A stretch of 54,174 nt of DNA from JAKOUL01 sp035378845 (GCA_035378845.1 DAOSUP010000010.1:1-54174); one strand, 5' to 3'. Counted from the stretch's first letter, positions 34,037-43,371 are shown. Program-made: numbers and translations. Notes: a model not told the origin generated them from the letters alone.

Positions 34037-34888
34037 ATGGAGTATCGTTGGTTTGTAGATCAAGTAGTTGAAGATCAGATGCATTGCTATGCTATAAAAA
34101 AAGTGCTTGTGGATATAGTAACACCTTATCAAAAAGTTCAAATTATTGAGAATGAAACTTTTGGAAAGTGTCTTATAATTGACGGGAAGATACAATCTGC
34201 AGAAAAAGATGAGTATATTTATCATGAATCCCTAATTCATCCTGCTCTAATCTTGCATAATAACCCTAAAAAGGTTTTAGTTATTGGGGCTGGAGAAGGA
34301 GCTTCTCTTAGAGAGCTTCTAAAATATGAGGGTGTTGAAATTACAGCTATAGAAATAGATCCAGAAGTAGTTTATTTTTCTGAAAAATATCTTTGGGATT
34401 GGCATAAAGGTGCTTTTGGAGATCCAAGAGTAAACCTTGTTTATCAAGATGGATGGGACTATATTAAAAATTGTAGAGATCAGTATGATGTAATTATATT
34501 AGACCTTCCAGAGCCATATCCTAATACGCCTGCGTATCGTTTATATTTATCTGATTTTTATAAAATGGTATGGGAAGTTCTTGGAGAGGATGGGATTCTT
34601 GTGTCGCAAGCAGATACTACTCAATTAGGACAAGAGCATAGACATTTTTGGATCAGAGATAATTTAAAACAGGTCTTTACAAATACTTATTCTTATCAAA
34701 CCGTTATTCCTTCTTTTGATAGTAATTGGGGTTTTCTTATCGCTGGAAAAGGTGATTTAAATCCTTTTCTTAGTAAAGAAGAACTTAATAATCGCATAAA
34801 AACAAGGATAAAAAAAGAATTAAAATTTTATGATACTGAATCTCATCTTTCTCTCTTTTATCTTCCTAAATATTTGAGAAATAGCTAA
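34037..34888 (+). CDS. speE: Spermidine synthase-family aminopropyltransferase
   Basis: The 283-residue protein has the family order: N-terminal beta domain with FGKCLIIDGKIQSAEKDEYIYHESLIHPA, the SAM-like binding loop VLVIGAGEGASLRELLKY, ITAIEIDPEVV, and the active-site segment VIILDLPEPYPNTPAYRLY. The classical motif DS(T/S)DPxGPA is replaced by DLPEPYPNTPAYRLY, more like thermospermine or other aminopropyltransferases of thermophiles. It uses decarboxylated SAM made by SpeD. Acceptor (putrescine, agmatine or spermidine) is uncertain. AAGGTGAG precedes the ATG. Confidence 0.9.
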   Translation: MEYRWFVDQVVEDQMHCYAIKKVLVDIVTPYQKVQIIENETFGKCLIIDGKIQSAEKDEYIYHESLIHPALILHNNPKKVLVIGAGEGASLRELLKYEGVEITAIEIDPEVVYFSEKYLWDWHKGAFGDPRVNLVYQDGWDYIKNCRDQYDVIILDLPEPYPNTPAYRLYLSDFYKMVWEVLGEDGILVSQADTTQLGQEHRHFWIRDNLKQVFTNTYSYQTVIPSFDSNWGFLIAGKGDLNPFLSKEELNNRIKTRIKKELKFYDTESHLSLFYLPKYLRNS

Positions 34889-34890
34889 GT

Positions 34891-35556
34891 TTGAGTTTGA
34901 ATATTTTTGATTCTCAGGAATATATGGAAAAAAATAAAAGACTTGTAAATCTTTTACAAGCACAAGGGATAACATCCCCTAAGGTTTTAAATGCTATCTT
35001 AAAAATCCCTCGACACCTTTTTGTACCTCCAGAGTATTTAGATTTTGCATACGAAGACGAAGCTTTACCTATTGGATATGGTCAAACTATTTCTCAACCT
35101 TATATTGTAGCTCTTATGACTGAGTCTTTAGATCTTTCTGGAGAAGAAAAAGTACTTGAAATTGGGACTGGTTCAGGATATCAAACTGCTATTTTAGCAG
35201 AGCTTTCTAAAGAGGTTTATACTGTAGAAAGGCTAAAGGAACTTTCTGAAAAAGCTCAAAAAATTCTTAAACTTTTAGGGTATACTAATATACATTTTAA
35301 AGTGGGAGATGGTACTTTAGGTTGGAGAGAATATGCTCCCTACGATAGGATTATAGTAACGGCTGGCTCTTTAGATATTCCACAACCTTTAGAAGAACAA
35401 ATGGTAGAAGATGGAATTATGGTTATCCCTTTAGGAAATAAGGATTTTCAGTATCTCTACAAAATAAAAAAGGATAAGGGAAATATAATAAAAGAAAATT
35501 TAGGAGGAGTCAGATTTGTAACTTTGAAAGGAGAGTTTGGCTGGAAAGATGAATAA
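34891..35556 (+). CDS. pcm: Protein-L-isoaspartate O-methyltransferase
   Basis: The 221-residue repair methyltransferase recognises isoaspartyl residues that accumulate with heat and age. It shows PRHLFVPPEYLDFAYEDEALPIGYGQTISQPYIVA, then the SAM site VLEIGTGSGYQTAILAEL and YDRIIVTAGSLDIPQPL. The start is one of two TTG codons at 34891 or 34897, two bases after the speE stop; neither has a strong ribosome binding site. Confidence 0.94.
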   Translation: MSLNIFDSQEYMEKNKRLVNLLQAQGITSPKVLNAILKIPRHLFVPPEYLDFAYEDEALPIGYGQTISQPYIVALMTESLDLSGEEKVLEIGTGSGYQTAILAELSKEVYTVERLKELSEKAQKILKLLGYTNIHFKVGDGTLGWREYAPYDRIIVTAGSLDIPQPLEEQMVEDGIMVIPLGNKDFQYLYKIKKDKGNIIKENLGGVRFVTLKGEFGWKDE

Positions 35557-36169
35557 ATTAGAAGAGCTTCAACAACTTTCAAAAGAAGCAGAGATATGTA
35601 ACAAATGTCCTCTCTGGAAGCTGAGAACAAATGTAGTATTTGGAGAAGGTAATGCAGATACAAAGTTAATGTTTATTGGGGAAGCACCAGGATATCACGA
35701 AGATCAACAAGGAAAGCCATTTGTAGGTGCAGCTGGAAAATTATTAACAGAACTAATTGACTCCCTGGGATTTAAAAGGGAAGAGGTATATATTACTAAT
35801 GTGCTTAAATGTAGACCTCCTGATAATAGAGATCCTTTGCCTGAAGAAGTTTCAGCTTGCAGTTATTTTTTGAAAAAGCAGATTGAGATAATAGACCCTA
35901 AGATCTTATGTGCCTTGGGACGAAATGCAGCTTTCTCTTTATTAAACCATTCTGTAAATATGTCTACGTCTCATGGTAAGGTTTATCAGTTAGATGGTAG
36001 ATTAATGTTTGTTACCTACCATCCTGCAGCTGCTTTGTATCATGGGAAACTTTTGGAAAATATAAAGAAAGATTTCTTAGAATTGAAAAAAGTTTATGAG
36101 ACCAAACTTTTGGAAGATGAGAAAGAAAATTTAGATAAAAAAGAACAAGAGCAACTTTCTTTTTGGTAG
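35549..36169 (+). CDS. Family 4 uracil-DNA glycosylase
   Basis: The 206-residue enzyme removes uracil from DNA, a frequent lesion at high temperature. It has the cysteines of the 4Fe-4S cluster (CNKCPLWKLR, then VLKCRPP and ILCALGRNA), motif 1 MFIGEAPGYHEDQQGKPFVGAAG, and motif 2 VTYHPAAALY. ATG at 35549 overlaps pcm by 8 bp; an in-frame TTG at 35537 has AAAGGAG three bases before it and remains possible. Such glycosylases are common in thermophiles. Confidence 0.94.
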   Translation: MNKLEELQQLSKEAEICNKCPLWKLRTNVVFGEGNADTKLMFIGEAPGYHEDQQGKPFVGAAGKLLTELIDSLGFKREEVYITNVLKCRPPDNRDPLPEEVSACSYFLKKQIEIIDPKILCALGRNAAFSLLNHSVNMSTSHGKVYQLDGRLMFVTYHPAAALYHGKLLENIKKDFLELKKVYETKLLEDEKENLDKKEQEQLSFW

Positions 36170-36200
36170 CGAAATAATATTAAAAAGGAGGTTAATAGGT

Positions 36201-36500
36201 ATGGAGAAGGATGCAATTTTAAAAGGTCTTGATGGTTTTTCTAAATTGGCAAAACAGGATATGTTAATGAGTGTTCATACGGAAAATCCAGAATATTGGG
36301 AAAAAAATGCAAGAGCTCGTCATGATAAGTATAAGGAGCTTTATAAATTAGTAGAAGAAGAAGGAGTGGATAAAGCTTTAGAAAAAGCTGTAGAGGAGTA
36401 TAAAACGTTGAGAGACGAAACATCTCCTGTCTCTCGTGGCAAAAAAAGAGCATTGGAAAGCTTTTTTGTACTTATAGGAATAGAGCCTTCTCAATTATAA
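36201..36500 (+). CDS. Uncharacterised 99-residue helical protein
   Basis: I do not recognise this protein. It is charged and mostly helical in appearance (KYKELYKLVEEEG and KALEKAVEEYKTLRDE), with no membrane segment, no cysteine and no signal peptide. A strong AAAAAGGAGG binding site lies nine bases before ATG 36201, so it is very probably translated. It is co-directional between the uracil-DNA glycosylase and dnaE genes, which hints at, but does not show, a link with DNA metabolism. Confidence 0.75.
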   Translation: MEKDAILKGLDGFSKLAKQDMLMSVHTENPEYWEKNARARHDKYKELYKLVEEEGVDKALEKAVEEYKTLRDETSPVSRGKKRALESFFVLIGIEPSQL

Positions 36501-36544
36501 CTTAGAAAGTAAGTTTTAAAAATTAAAAACCATGGGTGATAAGC

Positions 36545-39500
36545 ATGGAGTTTGTACATCTTCATGTGCATTCTGAGTTTAGTTTATTAGATGGTGCATG
36601 TCAAATTAATGAACTTATAGAACAGGCAAAAAATTCTCAAATGCCTGCTATAGCTCTTACAGATCATGGAGTTATGTATGGTGTTATAGATTTTTATAAG
36701 GCTGCGAAAGGAAAGGGAATAAAACCTATAATAGGATGTGAGGTATATATTACTCCTTCATCCAGGTTTGAAAAAAAAGGACAAAGAACTGATCTTTTTC
36801 ATCTTATTCTCTTAGCAAAAGATTTTGAAGGTTATAAAAATCTTATTAAGTTAGTGAGTCTTTCCTTCATTGAAGGATTTTATTATAAACCTCGTGTTGA
36901 TAAAGATCTCTTAAAAAAATACTCAAAAGGACTTATAGCATTAACAAGTTGTTTGGCAGGTGAGGTGCCTTTATACATATTGCAGAAGAATATAGAAAAG
37001 GCAACAAAAGCTATAAAAGAATATCTTGATATTTTTGGTGAAGATTTCTATTTAGAACTTCAAGATAATGGTTTACAGGAACAGAAAATTGTAAATAAAG
37101 AACTTATTGAACTATCCAAAAAGCTTGGAGTACCATTGGTAGCAACAAATGATGTACATTATCTTAAAAAAGAAGATGCAGAAATTCATGATGTTCTATT
37201 GTGTATTCAAACAGGCTCAAAAATTCATGAGAAAAATAGGTTAAGGTTTGAAACTAATGAGTTTTACTTTAGATCTGCAGAAGAGATGGAAAACTTGTTT
37301 TCTTATGTTCCTGAGGCATTAGAGAATACATTAAAAGTTGCTGATAAGTGTAATGTAGAGCTTCCATTAAATAACATAGTCCTCCCAACCTTTGAAGTTC
37401 CAGAAGGTGAGACATTAGATTCTTATTTTGAGAAACTTTGTTGGGAAGGTGCAAAGAAAAGATTTGGAGAGAATCTCTCTACTGAAGTTAAAGAAAGATT
37501 AGAATATGAAATCTCTGTGATTAAGCAGATGGGATTTTCTGGATATTTCCTTATAGTTCAAGATTTTGTTAACTATGCTAAAAGAAACGATATCCCTGTA
37601 GGACCTGGAAGAGGATCAGCTGCAGGATCTCTGGTTTCATATGTCCTAAGTATAACTGATATTGAACCTATGCGATGGGGATTAATTTTTGAGCGTTTTT
37701 TAAATCCTGAAAGGATTACAATGCCAGATATAGATATTGATTTTTGCTTTGAAAGAAGAGAAGAGGTTATAAAATATGTGAGAGAAAAATATGGGAGTGA
37801 TCATGTAGCTCAGATTATTACCTTTGGTACTATGGCAGCAAGAGCTGCTATAAGAGATGTAGGAAGGGTTTTGGATATACCTTATGGCGAAGTAGATAGA
37901 CTTGCAAAACTTATTCCTCCTAATGCTAGTATTGAAGAGGCGATACAAAACTCTTCTGAACTTCAGAATCTTTTAAATACAAACCCTCAAGCAAAAAGAA
38001 TAATTGAGACTGCAAAGAGAATTGAGGGATATGCCAGGCATGCTTCTATCCATGCTGCTGGAATAGTTATTTCAAAGGAGCCCCTCATGGAGTATGTACC
38101 TCTTCAAGTAATGAATGGAAATGAAGTAGTAACTCAATTAACTATGACGGATCTTGAAGAGCTTGGACTTTTAAAAATGGATTTTTTAGGACTTCGGACA
38201 TTAACAGTTATATATGATACGTTACAAAATATTAAAGAGAAATATGGAATAGAACTTGATATTAATAATATTTCATTGGACGATCCTAAAGTCTATGAAT
38301 TACTACAAAAAGCTGAAACTATAGGGGTATTTCAGCTTGAAAGTAGAGGAATGAGAAACTTATTGAGAGACACAAAAGTAGAGAAATTTGAGGATCTGAT
38401 TGCAGTATTAGCTCTTTATAGACCTGGACCTTTGGGAAGATTAGAAAGCTATATAAAAAGGAAAAGAGGAGAAGAGCAGGTAACATATCTACATCCTTCT
38501 TTGGAGCCTATTCTTGCTGAAACTTATGGAGTTATTATCTATCAGGAACAGGTAATGGAGATTGCACATAGTCTTGCAGGTTTTACTCTTGGACAGGCAG
38601 ATGTCTTAAGGAGAGCAATGGGAAAGAAAAAACCTGAAGTTATGGAAGAGCAGAGAGAAATATTTATAAAAGGCGCAAAGGGGAGAGGTATTCCTGAAGA
38701 AGTTGCAAAAGAGATATTTGAAGACATGGCAAAGTTTGCTGAATATGGATTTAACAAATCTCATAGTGCAGCATATGCCTTTATCTCTTATCAGACTGCT
38801 TTTTTAAAAGCTTATTATCCTAAGGAATTTATGGCTGCTATCCTTACAAGTGTTAAAACCAATAATGATAAGGTAAGTAAATATATAGCAGAAGCCAAGA
38901 GAATGGGAATAAAGATTCTTCCTCCTGATGTTAATGAAAGTATGGTTGATTTTACAGTGACTCCTCAGGGTATAAGATTTGGTATTTCGGCAATAAAGAA
39001 TGTAGGGGAAAGTGTAGCAGAGGCTATTGTGGAAGAACGGGAAAAAGGCAATTTTAATTCCATATTTGATTTTATAAGGAGAGTAAATTCAAAAGTAATA
39101 AATCGGAGAGTAATAGAAAGCTTAATTAAAAGCGGTGCTTTTGATAGTTTTAGACTTTCTCGGAGGACTCTCCTTCAGAATATAGACAAGCTTTTGGATT
39201 CTGTACAAATTTATAAAAAAAATCATATAGCACAAGCCTCTCTTTTAGACTTGGTAGAAGTAAATGAAGAACAATGGATAGAAAAATTTCCAGAATTTTC
39301 TATCAGTGAAATTTTAGAGATGGAGAAAGAGATGCTTGGCTTTTATGTATCGTATGATCCCCAGGAAGATTTAAGAAAAATTTCTCAAAAATTATTTGAA
39401 GTAACGATAGACGATCTCTTTGATGTAGGATCCGGTTCGGTGATTACAATTCCAGGAATTTTGAAAAATTTAAGAGAGGTAATAGATAAGAAAAATCAGA

Positions 39501-39940
39501 AGATGCTTTTTGCAACCTTAGAGGATTTTACTGGAGAGGCGGATATAACGGTTTTTTCATCTGTGTATAATAATTTTAAACATTTACTCCAAGAAGGAAA
39601 GAAAGTTATTGTTAGTGGGAAATTAGAGGTAGATAAGGATAATAATGAAGAGAGTATAAAGATTATTGTAGAGGAAGTAGGAGATTTAGATGGAGATTGT
39701 TTATTGATTAATCTTGTGGAGGAAGTAGAATATGAAGTTATATTTAGGATCCGAGATATTCTGAAAAAAAGAAAAGGATTAGTACCAGTTATATTAAAAA
39801 CTGATAAGAAAGAGGCAATTTTGACTTCTCCCGACTTTTGGGTTACTTTGGATAAAGAACTTGAAAAGGACTTAGAATACTTAAAGAAGAAGTTTGGGAT
39901 TAGTTTTGATGTAACAAAAATTCAAGCTTTTATCGGATAA
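36545..39940 (+). CDS. dnaE: DNA polymerase III alpha subunit
   Basis: The 1131-residue replicative polymerase has an N-terminal PHP domain (FVHLHVHSEFSLLDGACQI), the palm with catalytic aspartates in MPDIDIDF (393-400) and GPGRGSAAGSLVSYVL, the fingers, and YARHASIHAAGIVIS. A helix-hairpin-helix region and a C-terminal OB fold (ITIPGILKNLREVIDKKNQ) follow. ATG at 36545 follows GGGTGAT; GTG at 36536 is an alternative. The order dnaE-accD-accA-pfkA is also known from Bacillus. Confidence 0.97.
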   Translation: MEFVHLHVHSEFSLLDGACQINELIEQAKNSQMPAIALTDHGVMYGVIDFYKAAKGKGIKPIIGCEVYITPSSRFEKKGQRTDLFHLILLAKDFEGYKNLIKLVSLSFIEGFYYKPRVDKDLLKKYSKGLIALTSCLAGEVPLYILQKNIEKATKAIKEYLDIFGEDFYLELQDNGLQEQKIVNKELIELSKKLGVPLVATNDVHYLKKEDAEIHDVLLCIQTGSKIHEKNRLRFETNEFYFRSAEEMENLFSYVPEALENTLKVADKCNVELPLNNIVLPTFEVPEGETLDSYFEKLCWEGAKKRFGENLSTEVKERLEYEISVIKQMGFSGYFLIVQDFVNYAKRNDIPVGPGRGSAAGSLVSYVLSITDIEPMRWGLIFERFLNPERITMPDIDIDFCFERREEVIKYVREKYGSDHVAQIITFGTMAARAAIRDVGRVLDIPYGEVDRLAKLIPPNASIEEAIQNSSELQNLLNTNPQAKRIIETAKRIEGYARHASIHAAGIVISKEPLMEYVPLQVMNGNEVVTQLTMTDLEELGLLKMDFLGLRTLTVIYDTLQNIKEKYGIELDINNISLDDPKVYELLQKAETIGVFQLESRGMRNLLRDTKVEKFEDLIAVLALYRPGPLGRLESYIKRKRGEEQVTYLHPSLEPILAETYGVIIYQEQVMEIAHSLAGFTLGQADVLRRAMGKKKPEVMEEQREIFIKGAKGRGIPEEVAKEIFEDMAKFAEYGFNKSHSAAYAFISYQTAFLKAYYPKEFMAAILTSVKTNNDKVSKYIAEAKRMGIKILPPDVNESMVDFTVTPQGIRFGISAIKNVGESVAEAIVEEREKGNFNSIFDFIRRVNSKVINRRVIESLIKSGAFDSFRLSRRTLLQNIDKLLDSVQIYKKNHIAQASLLDLVEVNEEQWIEKFPEFSISEILEMEKEMLGFYVSYDPQEDLRKISQKLFEVTIDDLFDVGSGSVITIPGILKNLREVIDKKNQKMLFATLEDFTGEADITVFSSVYNNFKHLLQEGKKVIVSGKLEVDKDNNEESIKIIVEEVGDLDGDCLLINLVEEVEYEVIFRIRDILKKRKGLVPVILKTDKKEAILTSPDFWVTLDKELEKDLEYLKKKFGISFDVTKIQAFIG

Positions 39941-39948
39941 AAGATTTA

Positions 39949-39957
39949 TGTTAAAAT
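39949..39957 (+). promoter_or_regulatory. Possible extended -10 promoter before accD
   Basis: TGTTAAAAT resembles an extended -10 and lies in the 50-bp gap between dnaE and accD. There is no good -35, so this is weak and read-through from dnaE is equally likely. Confidence 0.3.
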
Positions 39958-39990
39958 GCTTAAAAGTTTTATTTGTATAAGGGAGGGGAA

Positions 39991-40845
39991 ATGTTCAAAG
40001 ATTGGTTAAAAAAGTACGATGATGATAAAAAGAAGGTGATAGATATTCCAGATGGACTTTGGATCAAATGTCCTCAGTGTCTGCAAATAATTTATTCAAA
40101 AGATTGGAATGAAAATTTTAAAGTGTGTATTAAGTGTGGCTACCATGATCAGTTAAATGCCTATGAAAGGATAGAATTACTTATAGATGAAGATACTTTT
40201 GAAGAGTTTGATAAAGATATAACTTCAGTAGATATTCTTGGCTTTTATGATACGAAACCATATACTCAACGTTTAAAAGAAGCCCAAGAAGCCACAGGGT
40301 TAAAAGATGCTATTGTTACGGGAAAAGGACAAGTAAATGGAATTCCAATATTTATTATAGTTATGGATTTTAGATTTATTGGAGGTAGTATGGGATCTGT
40401 GGTAGGAGAGAAAGTAGTGCGTACAGTAGAAAGAGCTATAAAAGATAGAAAGCCAGTGCTAGCAGTAATTGCATCAGGAGGGGCTCGGATGCAAGAAGGA
40501 CTTTTTTCTCTTTTTCAAATGGCTAAAACCAGTGCTGCAATAGCAAGACTTAGTCAATCAAATATTCCTTACATAAATATTCTTACTAATCCTTCTACAG
40601 CAGGAGTACTTGCTAGTTTTGGCTCGTTAGGAGACATTATTATTGCTGAGCCAGGGGCTCTTATTGGTTTTACAGGTCCACGAGTAATAGAGCAAACAAT
40701 AAAGCAAAAGCTTCCTGAAGGTTTCCAAAGATCAGAATTTATATTAGAACATGGAATGATAGATATGATTGTTGAGAGAAAGAAACTTAAAAGTACGTTA
40801 TATTTAATTTTGAATCATCTTTGGAGGAAAGAATGGGAAGACTAA
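39991..40845 (+). CDS. accD: Acetyl-CoA carboxylase carboxyltransferase subunit beta
   Basis: The 284-residue subunit has the N-terminal zinc ribbon (CPQCLQIIYSKDWNENFKVC then IKCGYH) and the crotonase-like carboxyltransferase core with FRFIGGSMGSVVGEKVVR and IASGGARMQEGLFSLFQMAK. With AccA it transfers CO2 from carboxybiotin to acetyl-CoA to start fatty acid synthesis. The ATG at 39991 follows GGGAGGGGAA; a TTG at 39973 is rejected. It overlaps accA by 13 bp. accB and accC are not in the window. Confidence 0.96.
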   Translation: MFKDWLKKYDDDKKKVIDIPDGLWIKCPQCLQIIYSKDWNENFKVCIKCGYHDQLNAYERIELLIDEDTFEEFDKDITSVDILGFYDTKPYTQRLKEAQEATGLKDAIVTGKGQVNGIPIFIIVMDFRFIGGSMGSVVGEKVVRTVERAIKDRKPVLAVIASGGARMQEGLFSLFQMAKTSAAIARLSQSNIPYINILTNPSTAGVLASFGSLGDIIIAEPGALIGFTGPRVIEQTIKQKLPEGFQRSEFILEHGMIDMIVERKKLKSTLYLILNHLWRKEWED

Positions 40846-41642
40846 CTCCATGGGAAAGGATTCTTTTAGCAAGACATCCTCAGCGCCCAACTTTTTTAGA
40901 TTTTTCGGTAGAACTTTTTGAGAATTTTATAGAACTTCATGGGGATCGTTTATTTGGTGATGATCCAGCTATTGTAGCCGGTGTAGGAACACTTGAAAAA
41001 GAAAGTGTAGTTATAATTGGACAGGAAAAAGGAAAAAGTGTACAAGAAAAGATGAGAAGAAATTTTGGCATGCCTAATCCTGAAGGATATAGGAAGGCTC
41101 TCAGGATTATGAAAATAGCAGAAAAATTTTCTTTACCTGTGATTACTTTTATTGACACTTCAGGAGCTTATCCAGGAATAGGAGCTGAAGAAAGGGGACA
41201 GGCTTTAGCTATAGCACAAAATCTTAAAGAAATGTCAGTTCTTAAAGTCCCTATAATTATTGTGATATTAAGTGAAGGTGGCAGTGGAGGAGCATTAGGA
41301 ATAGGAGTAGGGGATTATATAATGATGCTTGAAAATGCTTATTATTCTGTAATCTCTCCTGAGGGATGTGCATCTATTCTATTTAGAGATGCTTCAAAGG
41401 CACCTGAAGCTGCAGAAGCTTTAAAAATAACTTCAGATGATCTTTTAAAATTTGGCTTGATTGATGAGATAATTCCTGAACCTAATGAGGGTGCTCATCA
41501 AGATTTTCAAGGAACTGTTGATAATCTTAGGAGATCATTAATAACTGTGCTAAGTAAGTTAAGAAAGAAGAATCTTAATGTTCTTTTAGAGGAAAGATGG
41601 CAAAGACTTAGGAGTTATGGAAGATTTGAGGAGGAGAAGTAA
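40833..41642 (+). CDS. accA: Acetyl-CoA carboxylase carboxyltransferase subunit alpha
   Basis: The 269-residue partner of AccD carries LTPWERILLARHPQRPTFLDF, LHGDRLFGDDPAIVAGVG, FGMPNPEGYRKALRIMK, FIDTSGAYPGIGAEERGQ and ILSEGGSGGALGIGVGD. ATG at 40833 has GGAGG eight bases before it; an upstream TTG at 40821 overlaps that site. Two bases separate its stop from pfkA. Confidence 0.97.
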   Translation: MGRLTPWERILLARHPQRPTFLDFSVELFENFIELHGDRLFGDDPAIVAGVGTLEKESVVIIGQEKGKSVQEKMRRNFGMPNPEGYRKALRIMKIAEKFSLPVITFIDTSGAYPGIGAEERGQALAIAQNLKEMSVLKVPIIIVILSEGGSGGALGIGVGDYIMMLENAYYSVISPEGCASILFRDASKAPEAAEALKITSDDLLKFGLIDEIIPEPNEGAHQDFQGTVDNLRRSLITVLSKLRKKNLNVLLEERWQRLRSYGRFEEEK

Positions 41643-41644
41643 TT

Positions 41645-42601
41645 ATGAAAAAAATAGGAATCTTAACTAGTGGTGGGGATGCTCCAGGGATGAATTCTGC
41701 AATAAGAGCAATAGTTAGATATGCTATCTCTCAAGATGTGGAAGTTGTAGGTATTGAAAGAGGATATGAAGGATTAATGGAAGGGGAGTTTATAGAATTA
41801 CATAGAGATAGCGTAAGTGAAATAGTGCAAAAAGGAGGAACAATACTTCTTACTGCTCGTTCAGATAAATTTATAAAAGAGGAAGGTAAAAAAAGAGCTA
41901 TAGAAATTCTGCAAGAAGAAAATATTGAAGGATTAATTGTAATTGGAGGAGAAGGATCTTTAAGAGGAGCTTTTGATTTATGTAAAGAAGGGATACCCGT
42001 AATTGGAATTCCAGGAAGTATTGATAATGATATATGGGGTACCGATTTTTCTATAGGTTTTGATACTGCTTGCAATAATGTGGTGGATGCTATTAATAAA
42101 ATAAGAGATACAGCAGCTTCTCATGAGAGGACCTTTGTGGTAGAAGTAATGGGAAGAGAGTGTGGATATATCGCTTTTACCTCTGGACTTGTAAGTGGTG
42201 CAGATATTATTCTCATACCGGAAGTTCCTATAGATTTTCCTTATATTATAGAGAAATTAAAAGAAAGGCAGAAAAGGAAAAAGACACACAATATCATAAT
42301 AGTATCAGAAGGTGTTGGGAGTGCATATTTTATAGGGAAACAAATTGAAGATAGATTAGACATGTCTACAAGGATTGTGATACTTGGACATATTCAGAGA
42401 GGTGGTTCTCCTTCAGTATTGGATAGAACTATTGCTACTTTTATGGGGGTAGAAGCGGTTAAAAGACTTCTTAGTAAAGAAAGTGAAATTATGATAGGAT
42501 GGCAGAATAATTGTCCGACTCCTGTATCTTTGGAAGAGGTAATCAAAAATAAGAAAAGAGTACCAGTGGAACTGTATCATGAGGTAGAGAGCTTATGGTG
42601 A
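41645..42601 (+). CDS. pfkA: ATP-type 6-phosphofructokinase
   Basis: The 318-residue enzyme phosphorylates fructose 6-phosphate. Numbering coincides with E. coli PfkA: GILTSGGDAPGMN at 6-18, Gly104 in GGEGS (101-105) and Gly124 in PGSIDND (123-129). Both glycines are the marks of ATP use. Residue 103 is Glu where most PfkA have the Mg-binding Asp. EVMGRECGYIAF and GHIQRGGSPSVLDR are also present. It completes the dnaE-accDA-pfkA block. Confidence 0.93.
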   Translation: MKKIGILTSGGDAPGMNSAIRAIVRYAISQDVEVVGIERGYEGLMEGEFIELHRDSVSEIVQKGGTILLTARSDKFIKEEGKKRAIEILQEENIEGLIVIGGEGSLRGAFDLCKEGIPVIGIPGSIDNDIWGTDFSIGFDTACNNVVDAINKIRDTAASHERTFVVEVMGRECGYIAFTSGLVSGADIILIPEVPIDFPYIIEKLKERQKRKKTHNIIIVSEGVGSAYFIGKQIEDRLDMSTRIVILGHIQRGGSPSVLDRTIATFMGVEAVKRLLSKESEIMIGWQNNCPTPVSLEEVIKNKKRVPVELYHEVESLW

Positions 42602-42618
42602 TTTTTTCTTTTAAAGTT

Positions 42619-42708
42619 TGGTGCCGAAGGCCGGAGTCGAACCGGCACGGGTGTTGCCCACCCACCAGATTTTGAGTCTGGCGCGTCTGCCAATTTCGCC
42701 ACTTCGGC
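42619..42708 (-). tRNA. tRNA-Leu (anticodon CAA)
   Basis: Read on the minus strand it starts GCCGAAGTGGCGAAATTGGC and ends CTTCGGCACCA with CCA encoded. The anticodon loop is CTCAAAA (CAA). The long variable arm is that of a class II tRNA. The gene lies 18 bp after pfkA, convergent to it. Confidence 0.95.
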
Positions 42709-42710
42709 GC

Positions 42711-42799
42711 TGGTGCCGAAGGCCGGATTTGAACCGGCATGGGTTTAAATACCCACTGGATCCTGAATCCAGTGCGTCTGCCAATTCCGCCACTTCGGC
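42711..42799 (-). tRNA. tRNA-Leu (anticodon CAG)
   Basis: The minus strand starts GCCGAAGTGGCGGAATTGGC, with anticodon loop TTCAGGA (CAG), a long variable arm and CCA encoded. Only 2 bp separate it from the second tRNA-Leu, so both are processed from one transcript. Acceptor arms are identical. Confidence 0.95.
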
Positions 42800-42812
42800 A
42801 TACCTAAGATAA

Positions 42813-42842
42813 ATGTTATCCTTTTTGATACTAAATTGTCAA
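42813..42842 (-). promoter_or_regulatory. Promoter of the tRNA-Leu pair
   Basis: On the minus strand TTGACA (42842-42837) is followed by TAACAT (42818-42813) at 18 bp, or GATAAC (42820-42815) at 16 bp. The mature tRNA begins 14 bp downstream. The -35 is a perfect match; the -10 is 4 of 6 either way. Confidence 0.65.
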
Positions 42843-42867
42843 GATGCATCAAGAAAGGAGTGTAATA

Positions 42868-43371
42868 ATGAAAAGACTATTTTGCCCTTGGAGAATAAAA
42901 TATATAAATGCTGAAAAACCTAAGGGTTGTATTTTTTGCACAAAACCTAAAGAAAATAGAGATAAAGAAAACCTTATACTTCTAAGGGGCAAGTATAATT
43001 TTGTAATGCTTAATCTTTATCCCTATAATAATGGGCACCTTATGATTGTTCCATATAAACATACTAATGATATTAATCTTCTTGAAAGTAAGGAATTAGA
43101 AGAAATGATGTTTTTACTTCAGATATGTGTTAGCGCTCTAAAAGAGGTTATGAGTCCTCATGGCTTTAATATTGGAATGAATATAGGAGAAGTAGCTGGT
43201 GCTGGAATTGCAGAGCACTTGCATCTTCATGTAGTACCAAGATGGAATGGGGATACAAATTATATGTTTGTAGTGGGGGATACCAAAGTTATACCAGAAG
43301 ATTTAGAAACAACTTACGATAAGTTGTTTCCAGTAATTCATAAAATCTATGCTAAAAGCGCCAAAAATTAA
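42868..43371 (+). CDS. HIT-family nucleotide hydrolase or Ap4A phosphorylase
   Basis: The 167-residue protein has the histidine triad HLHLHVVPRW. An N-terminal zinc-type cysteine pair sits in GCIFCTKP, and NLYPYNNGHLMIVPYKH is typical of the bacterial Ap4A phosphorylase-like branch of HIT proteins. It would split dinucleoside polyphosphates or AMP conjugates. The ATG at 42868 follows AAAGGAG; an upstream ATG at 42844 lacks a binding site. It overlaps the DUF2062 gene by 23 bp. Confidence 0.9.
   Translation: MKRLFCPWRIKYINAEKPKGCIFCTKPKENRDKENLILLRGKYNFVMLNLYPYNNGHLMIVPYKHTNDINLLESKELEEMMFLLQICVSALKEVMSPHGFNIGMNIGEVAGAGIAEHLHLHVVPRWNGDTNYMFVVGDTKVIPEDLETTYDKLFPVIHKIYAKSAKN

Noticed and set aside
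42543..42812. Open frames across the tRNA-Leu genes
   Set aside because: They are translations of tRNA sequence on either strand with no ribosome binding site; the two cloverleaves account for the DNA.
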